Of a DNA stretch of 64,000 nucleotides, positions 53,717 to 62,700 are shown piece after piece. The notes beneath the pieces are model-generated. The model had not been told where the DNA came from and searched no databases. It was given only the letters and a program-made list of their open reading frames with translations. The translations under genes were made by a program, and so were the position numbers. The stretch is taken from assembly GCF_002245355.1 (NCBI RefSeq), contig NZ_NOWF01000002.1, positions 304,996 to 368,995 on the forward strand, given 5' to 3'. This stretch comes from Paludifilum halophilum. GTDB taxonomy: Bacteria; Bacillota; Bacilli; Thermoactinomycetales; DSM-45169. Position 1 is the first letter of the stretch; every line of letters begins with the position of its first letter.

Positions 53717-55153
53717 GTGAAGCGATATCCATTGTACATCGATGGAAAATGGACCGAGTCCAAAAACGGCTCCACTTTTGAGGTCTTGAACCCCGCAACG
53801 GGAGAAGTAGTGGGCGAGACGGCGGACGCATCCGAAGAAGACGTCAAAGAAGCCGTCGAAGCCGCTCACCGGGCTTTTCCGGAATGGTCCGCCCGTCCGG
53901 CGAAGGAACGGGCCGAGGTCCTGCACCGCGTCTATGAATCCATGCTGAAACACCGGGATGAGCTGGCGGAATGCATGACCCTGGAACAGGGAAAGCCCTT
54001 GGCGGAGGCCCGGGGAGAAGTTCAGTACGCGGCGGATTTTATCGAGTGGTATGCGGAAGAGGCCAAACGGGTGTATGGGGAAACCATACCCGCATCCGCC
54101 TCCCATAAGCGGATTTGGGTGCTGAAACAGCCGGTGGGCGTGGTGGCGGCGATCACTCCGTGGAACTTTCCCGCAGCGATGATCACGAGAAAAGTAGCCC
54201 CGGCGCTGGCCGCCGGTTGTACAGTCGTAGTAAAGCCGGCGGCACAGACACCGCTCACGGCGGGAATGCTGATGGAACTGTTTGAAGAGGCGGGACTGCC
54301 GGCCGGAACATTCAACCTGATCACCGGTACCCGTCCGAAGGAGATCGGCGACGCCCTGTTGGGAGATACCCGGGTGCAAAAGCTCACCTTCACCGGGTCC
54401 ACGGAAGTAGGCAAGCTCCTGATGAAACAAGCGGCGGACACTGTGAAGCGCGTCAGCCTGGAGCTGGGCGGTCACGCTCCCTTCCTGATCTTTGAGGATG
54501 CGGACCTGGAAACCGCCGCTCGGGAAGTGGCGGCCAGCAAATTCCGGAATGCCGGGCAGACCTGCGTCTGCACCAACCGGATTTACGTGCATGAACGGAT
54601 CCGGGAACCCTTCGCCAAACAGCTGGCCGATCACGTCCGTCAGTTGAAAGTAGGCAACGGCATGGAAGAGGGAGTTGAGATCGGCCCTCTCATCGACGAT
54701 CGGGCTTTGGAAAAAGTGGAACACCACGTCCGGGACGCAGTAGAGAAAGGGGCACAAGTGGTTACCGGAGGAAAACGCCTGGACTTGCCGGGGGGTTGCT
54801 ATTACGAACCCACGGTGTTGACGGGAGCTACAGAGGATATGTTGGTACAGCAGGAGGAAACCTTCGGTCCGGTCGCTCCGATCCAATCCTTCCAAACGGA
54901 GAAAGAGGCGCTTCACAAAGCCAATTCCACCCCCTACGGGCTGGCCGCGTATCTCTACACCCGGGATTTGTCCCGGGCGATCCGGGTATCGGAAGGGTTG
55001 GAATACGGAATTGTCGGCGTCAACGACGGAAAGCCCTCTGCGGCTCAGGCACCCTTTGGCGGATTCAAGGAAAGCGGCCTGGGACGGGAAGGCGGAAAAT
55101 ACGGAATCGAGGAGTTCTTGGAGACGAAGTACGTTTCAGTCGCCTTAACCTGA
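53717..55153 (+). CDS. gabD: Succinate-semialdehyde dehydrogenase
   Basis: This 478-residue NAD(P) aldehyde dehydrogenase of the GabD group has AAITPWNFPAAMITRKVAPALAAG, KPAAQTPLTA, FTGSTEVGK, Glu in LELGGHAP and Cys in NAGQTCVCTNR. GabD-specific EGLEYGIVGVNDGKPSAAQAPFGG is present. It oxidises succinate semialdehyde to succinate. The start GTG 53717 lies 6 bases after AAGGAGG; ATG 53711 sits directly on that site. gabT follows by 42 bases. Confidence 0.94.
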   Translation: MKRYPLYIDGKWTESKNGSTFEVLNPATGEVVGETADASEEDVKEAVEAAHRAFPEWSARPAKERAEVLHRVYESMLKHRDELAECMTLEQGKPLAEARGEVQYAADFIEWYAEEAKRVYGETIPASASHKRIWVLKQPVGVVAAITPWNFPAAMITRKVAPALAAGCTVVVKPAAQTPLTAGMLMELFEEAGLPAGTFNLITGTRPKEIGDALLGDTRVQKLTFTGSTEVGKLLMKQAADTVKRVSLELGGHAPFLIFEDADLETAAREVAASKFRNAGQTCVCTNRIYVHERIREPFAKQLADHVRQLKVGNGMEEGVEIGPLIDDRALEKVEHHVRDAVEKGAQVVTGGKRLDLPGGCYYEPTVLTGATEDMLVQQEETFGPVAPIQSFQTEKEALHKANSTPYGLAAYLYTRDLSRAIRVSEGLEYGIVGVNDGKPSAAQAPFGGFKESGLGREGGKYGIEEFLETKYVSVALT

Positions 55154-55195
55154 TCCGTTCATTCTTCGACCTTTTGACAACCAAGGAGGATCAAA

Positions 55196-56548
55196 ATGAC
55201 CCAAACGAACCGACACTCCATCCACCTTCAGACCTCGATTCCGGGACCGATTTCCCAAGGGTTGTTGGAGAAAAGGGAGGCCAACGTTCCGCGAGGCCCC
55301 TTCAACACCGTACCCGCCTTCGCCGCCAAGGGGGAAGGAGCGCTGCTGACGGATGTGGACGGCAATACTTTTATCGACTTCGCCGGAGCCATCGGCAGCC
55401 TGAATGCGGGTCACCGTCCACCCCAAGTGGTAGAGGCGCTGAAAGAACAACTGGACCGCTACATCCACCCCTGTTTTCATGTCATGATGTACGAACCCTA
55501 TGTAGAGCTGGCGGAAAAACTGAACCAAATCACGCCCGGATCTCACCCCAAAAAGACCTTTTTCCTGAACAGCGGTGCCGAAGCGGTGGAAAATGCGGTC
55601 AAAATCGCCCGCAAATATACCGGTCGGAAAGCGATCGTCTCCTTTGAACGGGGATTTCACGGGCGAACCCTCTTAACCATGTCTCTGACCAGCAAGGTGA
55701 AACCCTATAAATTCGGTTTCGGTCCCTTTGCCCCAGACACTTACAAACTGCCTTATCCCTACTATTACCGTTCTCCGGGAGGTCTTTCCCCGGAAGAGAC
55801 GGATCAGGCCTACCTGAAAGAAATCGAAGCGTTTTTCCTCAGCGAGGCTCCGGCGGAAGAAATCGCCGCCGTGATCATGGAACCGGTTCAAGGGGAAGGC
55901 GGGTTTGTCATCCCTTCTCCAATGTTTGTCCGGGGATTAAAACGGATCTGTAAAAAGCACGGCATCCTGTTCATCGCCGACGAGGTTCAGACCGGGTTCG
56001 GCCGTACCGGAAAGATGTTTGGCATGGAACACTTTGATGTCACCCCTGACCTGATGACCCTTTCCAAATCGATTGCCGCAGGACTGCCAATCAGCGCTGT
56101 CACGGGACGGGCGGAAATTATGGACGCCCCTGAACCCGGGCAGATCGGGGGGACATACGGCGGAAGTCCCCTCGGTTGTGTAGCCGCTTTGAAAGTGATC
56201 GAAGTCATGGAAGAAGAAAAATTACCCGATCGGGCCCGGGAGATCGGGGAAAAAGTGGTGTCCCGTTTCCGGCGGTGGCAGGAAAAACATCCGCAAATCG
56301 GCGGGGTACGGGGAATGGGAGCCATGTGTGCCTTTGAATGGGTCAAAGGCCCGAACCAAGAGCCGGACAAAGAACTCGCCGGCCGCTTTCTTCGGGAATG
56401 CAACCGCCGCGGAGTCATTCTCATGGGGGCCGGCCTGTATGGCAACGTCATCCGGTTGTTGAGTCCATTGGTCATTCAAGACGAACAGCTGGAAGAAGGA
56501 TTAAATGTCATGGAAGAAGTCTTGGAGGAACTTCTGGAAGAAAAATAG
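55196..56548 (+). CDS. gabT: 4-aminobutyrate--2-oxoglutarate aminotransferase
   Basis: This 450-residue class-III PLP aminotransferase shows blocks DVDGNTFIDFAGAIGSLNAGH, NSGAEAVENAVKIARKYTGR, FHGRTLLTMSLT, Asp in FIADEVQTGFGRTGK, the PLP lysine in LMTLSKSIAAGLP and GGTYGGSPLGCVAAL, all GabT-like. It converts GABA to succinate semialdehyde, which GabD oxidises. AAGGAGG precedes ATG 55196. Confidence 0.94.
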   Translation: MTQTNRHSIHLQTSIPGPISQGLLEKREANVPRGPFNTVPAFAAKGEGALLTDVDGNTFIDFAGAIGSLNAGHRPPQVVEALKEQLDRYIHPCFHVMMYEPYVELAEKLNQITPGSHPKKTFFLNSGAEAVENAVKIARKYTGRKAIVSFERGFHGRTLLTMSLTSKVKPYKFGFGPFAPDTYKLPYPYYYRSPGGLSPEETDQAYLKEIEAFFLSEAPAEEIAAVIMEPVQGEGGFVIPSPMFVRGLKRICKKHGILFIADEVQTGFGRTGKMFGMEHFDVTPDLMTLSKSIAAGLPISAVTGRAEIMDAPEPGQIGGTYGGSPLGCVAALKVIEVMEEEKLPDRAREIGEKVVSRFRRWQEKHPQIGGVRGMGAMCAFEWVKGPNQEPDKELAGRFLRECNRRGVILMGAGLYGNVIRLLSPLVIQDEQLEEGLNVMEEVLEELLEEK

Positions 56549-56586
56549 ACCCTAACCTTTTCCCGAAACTGATCTCGACCAAAAAA

Positions 56587-56618
56587 ACATCCGCCCTGCC
56601 ATCGGGCAGGGCGGATGT
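56587..56618 (+). terminator. Hairpin after gabT
   Basis: ACATCCGCCCTGCC and GGCAGGGCGGATGT form a 14-bp stem with a small loop; the T-tract after it is weak. Confidence 0.65.
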
Positions 56619-56692
56619 TATATCACGGGGATCCCCAAGGTTGCGGGTTTTTCCCCTTCCATTTCCATAAAAGCATTACAGGAGGCTCAGTG

Positions 56693-57376
56693 ATGGAACC
56701 TGTCATAACCCATCCGTGGGATATCCGTGAAGCGGATGCATGGAAACTGCAACAACACTTGGCATCGAAAGTGATCAGGCATGATCCAGGGAACCATGAG
56801 ATTCAATACATCGCCGGTGTCGATGTCGCTTACGATAATCATTCCGATCAACCATTGGCTGCCGCTGTCGTGTTGGATGCCGACTCATTCGGTGTCGTTG
56901 AAACTGCAGTGTCTGAAGGAATACCATCATTTCCTTATATCCCCGGCCTTTTTTCCTTCAGAGAACTACCGCCGATCATTCAAGCTTTAAAAAAGTTAAC
57001 CCTTTCGCCGGATTTAATCGTTTGCGACGGGCACGGGGTTGCACACCCCCGACGACTGGGCCTGGCCAGCCATCTGGGAGTGTTGTTTGAAGTACCCACG
57101 ATTGGCTGCGGAAAAACCAGATTGGTTGGAGAAGCGGTAGAACCGGGGATCCACAGAGGCGACTCTTCCCCTCTCGTGGATCAAAGGGAAGTGATCGGTC
57201 ACGTTTTGCGGACGCAGGATCACACCAAACCAGTTTTCGTCTCGATCGGCCATCGCATTTCGCTACCAACCGCTTGTGACTGGATTTTAAAGCTCTCTCC
57301 CCGTTATCGTTTACCGGAAACAACACGGCAAGCCGATCAGTTGGTCCGTAAGGCTTCAGCTGCCCGATTTCGTTAA
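56693..57376 (+). CDS. nfi: Endonuclease V
   Basis: This 227-residue deaminated-base (inosine) repair nuclease has conserved YIAGVDVAY (first metal Asp), the FPYIPGLFSFRELP wedge region, VCDGHGVAHPRRLGLASHLG and IGCGKTRL. It cuts the second phosphodiester bond 3' of hypoxanthine. ATG 56693 follows AGGAGG; GTG 56690 is an alternative. It is monocistronic. Confidence 0.93.
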   Translation: MEPVITHPWDIREADAWKLQQHLASKVIRHDPGNHEIQYIAGVDVAYDNHSDQPLAAAVVLDADSFGVVETAVSEGIPSFPYIPGLFSFRELPPIIQALKKLTLSPDLIVCDGHGVAHPRRLGLASHLGVLFEVPTIGCGKTRLVGEAVEPGIHRGDSSPLVDQREVIGHVLRTQDHTKPVFVSIGHRISLPTACDWILKLSPRYRLPETTRQADQLVRKASAARFR

Positions 57377-57487
57377 AGATGTGGAGCCGAGTATCCGATG
57401 GACGCCATTCGGGACTTGATCCCGGCTCACCGGTTGATGGATTCGCGGCCGGCCCGTTTCCATCAATCTCTCGATTATATGATAGGC

Positions 57488-58573
57488 TTACCCTCCACTG
57501 TTGGAAAGTTTCTCAATCAATCGATCCACTTGTTGAACCAGATCTTCCATAAACTTGTCAGCCGACTCTAAACGGGCGAGAGAGGCGGCCTGTCCTCCCC
57601 ATAAGGACATGTACTCCGTATTTCCTTGTTTGGAGGCATGCTTTCGCATCTTTTTGGTTAAAGCATTCTGGACCGGATACGGGGGAATGGAATCGGGGTA
57701 GTGTTCCATCTCTTGAATAAACCGATTTTTGATTCCGCGAGCCGGACGCCCGGAAAAAGCGGTGGTGATCACGGCACTTTCATCATGGCTCTGAATCAGT
57801 GCCTGTTTGTGCTTTTCATGAGCACGGCTTTCCCGAGCCGTCAAGAAAGCGGACCCCATCTGAACCCCTGCCGCTCCGAGGGACAGACTCGCCAAAATAC
57901 CTCTGCCGTCCATGATTCCCCCGGAAGCGATCACAGGAATATTCACGCGATCCACCATTTGCGGTACAAGGGCCATGGTTCCGATCGACGGAAAATCGGA
58001 GGAGGATTGAAACGTTCCCCGATGCCCACCGGCTTCACCCCCTTGGGCGACGATTGCATCCACCCCGTTTTCCTCCAGCTCAATGGCTTCTCTTACAGTA
58101 GTGGCTGTTCCGATCACAACCGTCTGATTGGCGTGCATTTTCTGGATGACCGTTGAATCGGGAATGCCGAAGGTGAAACTAAAGACGGGAACTTTTTCTT
58201 CCAGGACGACCTGGACTTGATCTTCAAAGCTGAAAGAAGATCCGCCTGTTTCCTCTTCCGCCAGAGCTTCCACAACCTCCTCAAATTTTCTTAAGTGTTT
58301 TTTCATCCGCTGTTCGATGGAAGCATCCGGATGGCAGAGCGTAGGAACCATTAAATTCACCGCAAATGGCCGTTCGGTTTGTTGGCGAATTTCCCGTATC
58401 GCATCACGCATGGCATCCGGCGAGAGATAACCGGCCCCCAGTGTCCCCAACCCGCCTCGATTCGAGACGGTCGCCACCAACTCCGGACTGGTCACACCTC
58501 CCGCCATTCCGGCTTGAATAATCGGATAAGCGATCTTCAATTTTTCAGTGAGTGTCGTCTGCTGCCAAGCCAT
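57488..58573 (-). CDS. Nitronate monooxygenase (2-nitropropane dioxygenase family)
   Basis: This 361-residue FMN-dependent TIM-barrel enzyme has PIIQAGMAGGVTSPELVATVSNRGGLGTLGAG, IVAQGGEAGGHRG (catalytic-His region), IPVIASGGIMDGRGI and GAAGVQMGSAFL. It oxidises toxic nitronates. Start ATG 58573 follows AGGAGGGGG. The IS605 remnant begins about 65 bases upstream of the start, so its promoter may lie in or next to the element. Confidence 0.9.
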   Translation of the reverse strand: MAWQQTTLTEKLKIAYPIIQAGMAGGVTSPELVATVSNRGGLGTLGAGYLSPDAMRDAIREIRQQTERPFAVNLMVPTLCHPDASIEQRMKKHLRKFEEVVEALAEEETGGSSFSFEDQVQVVLEEKVPVFSFTFGIPDSTVIQKMHANQTVVIGTATTVREAIELEENGVDAIVAQGGEAGGHRGTFQSSSDFPSIGTMALVPQMVDRVNIPVIASGGIMDGRGILASLSLGAAGVQMGSAFLTARESRAHEKHKQALIQSHDESAVITTAFSGRPARGIKNRFIQEMEHYPDSIPPYPVQNALTKKMRKHASKQGNTEYMSLWGGQAASLARLESADKFMEDLVQQVDRLIEKLSNSGG

Positions 58574-58639
58574 GAGGCCCCCTCCTGTTCTTGCGCTGAA
58601 TGCGCTGGACATGTTGAATGCTGATGAAAGCCATTCCCA

Positions 58640-59175
58640 TTGACCACTCCCCACGCCTAAAGGCAGGGGATTCTTGGGTAATCTCCCGCAACCGGGAGAA
58701 ATGGACCAAGCTCAAACCGTGAGCCCCACGGCGATGGCTCTTCAACCTTCTTGCAGAATGTTTTTGGCGGCGTTGATGTCCCGATCGTGATGAACACCAC
58801 ATAATTGAGGGTCACATTGTATGAATAAATGCACATGATCGGGCATGATTTCCATACGGGAAATCGTCACTTCCAGCTCTCTTGCTTTTTCTACGAACAG
58901 CTCTTTCAGCCGATCACTTACAGGCGAAACCAGCACTTTTCGTCGATACTTGGGACAAAAAACAACATGATACTTGCAATCGTACACGACATTTCGATTA
59001 CTTTGAACCGTTCTCAAATTCATCACCTATTGCCAATTTTACAACGAACATTAGATAAATTCAAAATATCTAGTTAAACAGGCACAAAAAAAGAGAGCAA
59101 AAAGAGGAAAACCAACCCCCTCCCTCGCCTGACGCTCGCTCTCATCCCCATAGCTGAAGCTAGGGGTTTTCTCGC
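58640..59175 (-). mobile_element. IS200/IS605-family element, internally deleted (copy 2)
   Basis: It shares both ends with copy 1 at 9231-10004. The right end has the hairpin CCCCTGCCTTTAGGCGTGGGG (minus strand) and the boundary TTGACCACTCCCC. The left end has GAGAGCGAGCGTCAGG and a second hairpin CCCCTAGCTTCAGCTATGGGG (59146-59166). The internal deletion differs from copy 1: most of tnpA's first half is kept and nearly all tnpB is lost. It could be moved only by a transposase supplied from elsewhere. Confidence 0.8.
58742..59026 (-). pseudogene. Chimeric remnant: tnpA N-terminus joined to tnpB C-terminus
   Basis: The 94-codon frame starts as a Y1 transposase ([30 protein letters not shown]) and includes the HUH motif in DHVHLFIQCDP. 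It then jumps into the end of TnpB ([19 protein letters not shown]). The catalytic tyrosine helix of TnpA is missing. The product is unlikely to be active. Confidence 0.8.
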
Positions 59176-59249
59176 TCGCAAAGATATAATAGCTTTGGTT
59201 AGAAACTTGAATACAGAATCTTTTTCTCAAACCATAAAATAAACCTCTA

Positions 59250-59699
59250 TCACATATTTTCTATAGAATCTGTGAAACTCTCTATGATATATTCATAAAA
59301 ATTTTCATACTTCATAATTCCTGTTCCCCCTAATTGATCCCAGTCAACGACGGGACATTCACCATCTTGAAGTTTATCTGTTACCAAACAATAAACCCAT
59401 TCCCCGGCATCCTCTATTACAACATATGATTTAGGCAAATTAAATTGCCTATAAAATAACGTCTCTTCAGTCACTGAATGGTTCCCATTCCTTTCAACTC
59501 CAAATACTTCAATACCAATCCCGCCTTTACCATATTGTTCAACAAACCATTTATAACTCTCGGGAAGTTCAACACCTAATTCGTGTTCAATCTCAGCGAT
59601 TTTTTCTTTGTTCACGCTCTCTGCAAAGCTATCTTTACTCGAATGTTCTTTTATCATTTCCACTATCTTCTTTTGTAATTCCTCATATTTCTTATTCAT
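59250..59699 (-). CDS. SMI1/KNR4 (SUKH) family immunity protein
   Basis: This 149-residue cytoplasmic protein has the SUKH pattern IAEIEHELGVELPESYKWFVEQYGKGGIGIEVFGV and a later DWDQLGG..YENFYEYI. Such proteins neutralise nuclease or other toxins released from RHS/contact-dependent systems. It lies 24 bases after the RHS gene on the same strand, as immunity genes do. It is visibly more AT-rich than its neighbours, suggesting separate acquisition. GGGAGG precedes ATG. The matching toxin domain is missing. Confidence 0.87.
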   Translation of the reverse strand: MNKKYEELQKKIVEMIKEHSSKDSFAESVNKEKIAEIEHELGVELPESYKWFVEQYGKGGIGIEVFGVERNGNHSVTEETLFYRQFNLPKSYVVIEDAGEWVYCLVTDKLQDGECPVVDWDQLGGTGIMKYENFYEYIIESFTDSIENM

Positions 59700-59722
59700 T
59701 TAATATACCTCCCACAGTAATT

Positions 59723-62700
59723 TTAAATTGTTTTGGATGTGCCGTCCTTTTTCTCCTCCACCTTTTTCACCTGGTTCAGTCCGGTGTAGGTGACGGCGTA
59801 GGTGTCCACCTTCGCTCCGGAGCTGTTGTCGGTCATCTTTGTCAGGTTGCCGTTGGCATCGTAGGTGTAGGTAAAGTCTTTGGCTTCGTTGTCCGTCTCC
59901 CGCTGTTGTCCCGCACCAGTTTCACCGCGTCGGCGACCACGATCCTGTCGGCGTCGTCGGTCAGGGTGACTTGGTGGGTGTTCCCGGCTTGGAAGGCATA
60001 GGTGCCGAGCTTTTTCCACTCTGTCTCGGAGCCGGAGGCCGTGTTTTGGTTGACTTCCACCGTGTCCGTGCCGCCGTCATACTCGACGGTGTAGGGGGCG
60101 TTGGTGGCCCGGTCCTTGTATTTCTGGTAGCTGACCCAGACTTCGTAGTCCCCGTCTTTCGGGATGTTCAGCTTCCAGGTGAAGAAGTGATCGTCGGCGT
60201 CGGAGTCCGGGTAGCCGGAGTCTTGGTAGTCGTACTGGTAGCTGTATCCCTGATGCCCGTCGACATTGCTGGAGGTTTTCCAATCTCCGGAAAACTCCAC
60301 ATTTGGGGTATCCGAGTTGTCCACCAACACGACATCTTTGCCCACGGGCACACCGTCGTCGGACTTGGCCTTCCGTTTCCCGTCCGGGTAGTAGGACCAG
60401 CCCATGGTGCGGCTGTTGGAACCGCCGGCACTGGTCAGGGTCCGGCTGGTCTGCAGGCCCAGTTCATTGTAGCCGTAGCTGGTCTGGATATTCCAGGGAT
60501 CGGTGCTGGACTGGACCCAACCGTTGTCGAAGTACTCGTAGGTGGTCTCATTGCGCAAGGCGTTCCCGTCGGGATCGGTCTGCCCGTCGGAGGGCGGTGC
60601 GCTCACTTGGACCCGGTTGCCCACTTCGTCGTAGGTGTAGGTCATCTTGTGCGGTTGGTTGTACCGCGAGTCGCTACTGGCCGGGTCGTAGGGGAAGATT
60701 TTCTCCTTCACCCGGTTCAGGGCGTCGTACTTTGTCTCATGGACGTAGTCCCCTTCCGTAGAGGTCTCCACGCCCCGGGGGGTGATCACGTGGGTCCGGT
60801 TGCCCACTTCGTCGTAGGCGTACTGGGTGACCCGGTCCACCCCGTCTTTGTGGGGAGCTTTCACTTCCTCCACCAGGCCCCGCTCATCATAGGTGACGGT
60901 GGTGGTGTGGCCTTCCTTGTCGGTGACAGCGGTCTTGTTGCCGTCGAGGTCATACTGGTATTGGGTACTGTGTCCCTCGGCGTCCGTCTCCTTCGTCACC
61001 TGGTGATTAAGATTGTAGGCGATCTTCGTCGTGTAGTCGGTTGTATCGGTGGTTTTGTTTTTCTTCGGATCGACCACAGTGACGACATTGCCGACGTTAT
61101 CGTATTCGTAGGTGATCTTGTCACCGTCAGCGTTGGTGACCGAGGTCATCTGGTAGATCTTGTCGTACCCGTAGGTGGTGACAAAATCCTCCGGGTTGTC
61201 CGGAGTGAGATTCCCCTTGGGCTCGGTCTGCTTCAACAGGTTTCCGACCAAATCGTACTCGTAAGTGGTCTTCCGCTCCGGCCCGTCGGCGGTATCCTCA
61301 GGCTCCGTGGTGGAAGCCATCTGATCGGCTTTGTCGTAGCTGTAAGTGGTCACGGCGCCGTTGGAGGCCGTCTCTTCGGTCACGTTGTCGTTTTTGTCGT
61401 AAACCGGAGCCGGCGTGGTGATAAACTCACCCTGGTCCTGGTCTTTGGGCACCTGGGATTCCAGCGGGCGACCGAAGACGTCATAGGTATAAGTGCTCTT
61501 CTTTCCCTTCGCGTCGGTAATGGAGAGCACATTCCCCCGCGCATCGTAGGCGGTAGTGGTGTCATGGCCCAGAGGATCGGTTGTCGTCTCCGGATACCCC
61601 GCCGGGTGGTAGTCGCTGTAGCTGGTCTTGTTGCCGTTGGCATCGGTGGCCGTCAGCAACTGCCCGGCGTTGTCGTAGGTGTACTTTGTCGTGTAGTCTC
61701 CGTCCACCGTGGTGGTAGCGTTGCCCATCGGATCGGTGACAGCGGTCAGGTTCCCTTCCGCGTCATAGTCGAAAGTGTACTCCCGCCCCTCCGGGGTCAC
61801 CTTCTTGGTGAGATCGGCCACGTACCCTTTTAAATCCGTCTGGTAGTACAGCTTAGTGGCGGCGGTGTCGTTAGCGTTGGCTTCGGCATCCTTCACCGTG
61901 AGCGGATAACCGGTTTTCTCATCATACGTCCAGGTGGTGACCTGCCTCGTTGTCCTCTTCCAGGCGAATCACGTTATTGTCCTGATCCCAGGAAAGCTGG
62001 GTCACTTCCCCTTTCGCATTGGTCGTTTTGACCGGACGACCGAAACCGTCCATCACATATTGCGTATCGTTCCCCTTGGCATCCGTCACCGTGGATTGGA
62101 TGTTGGAACCGCCGGTGCCGTCGGGGTCTACATAATCGAAGGCGGTCTCCCCGCCTTCCCGGTCGGTCAGCGTACGGAGCCTCCACTTATTGAGCTGGTC
62201 GGTGTCGGAATCCGACGGCATGTAGTAGTCGAGGTTCGTCGCATTCCCCCGGGGATCGGTGATCTTCACCAATTTGGTGTTCTTGTTGGTGTTGGTGGCA
62301 TCATAGGTGAAGCCGAAGGTTTTGGCTTCGTCGGTACCGGCCCCGTCCACCATCTCCCGCATCAGACCCTTGTCACTGTAGGTGAAGGTGATTGTCCGGC
62401 CGGAAATGTCGGTGATCGACTTCACTTTGTCGATGATCTTGGGGTTGTTCAGTTTGGTGTCCTCGGTTTTGGTGTCTCCGTCAAAGTAGGTATAGTCTTC
62501 CCCTTTTTGATAATACTCCAGCGTCAAGGTTTGCCGGCGGGTGGGATCGGTGATGTATTTCAGGAACTTGGTTGGTTTGTTGTTGGATTTCTTCTCCTCG
62601 TAAGTGAAGAGCAGTTCATTCCCGTTTTTGTCCACAATCGCCGACAGGAACCCTTCCCCGTCGAAGAAGAACTGAGTACGGTCGGGGCGGGTCATCACCC

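Noticed and set aside
59971-61833. 620-codon open frame on the plus strand across the RHS gene
   Set aside because: It is antisense to recognisable YD repeats, is Val/Gly-rich with no family features, and follows from the codon bias of the repeats.
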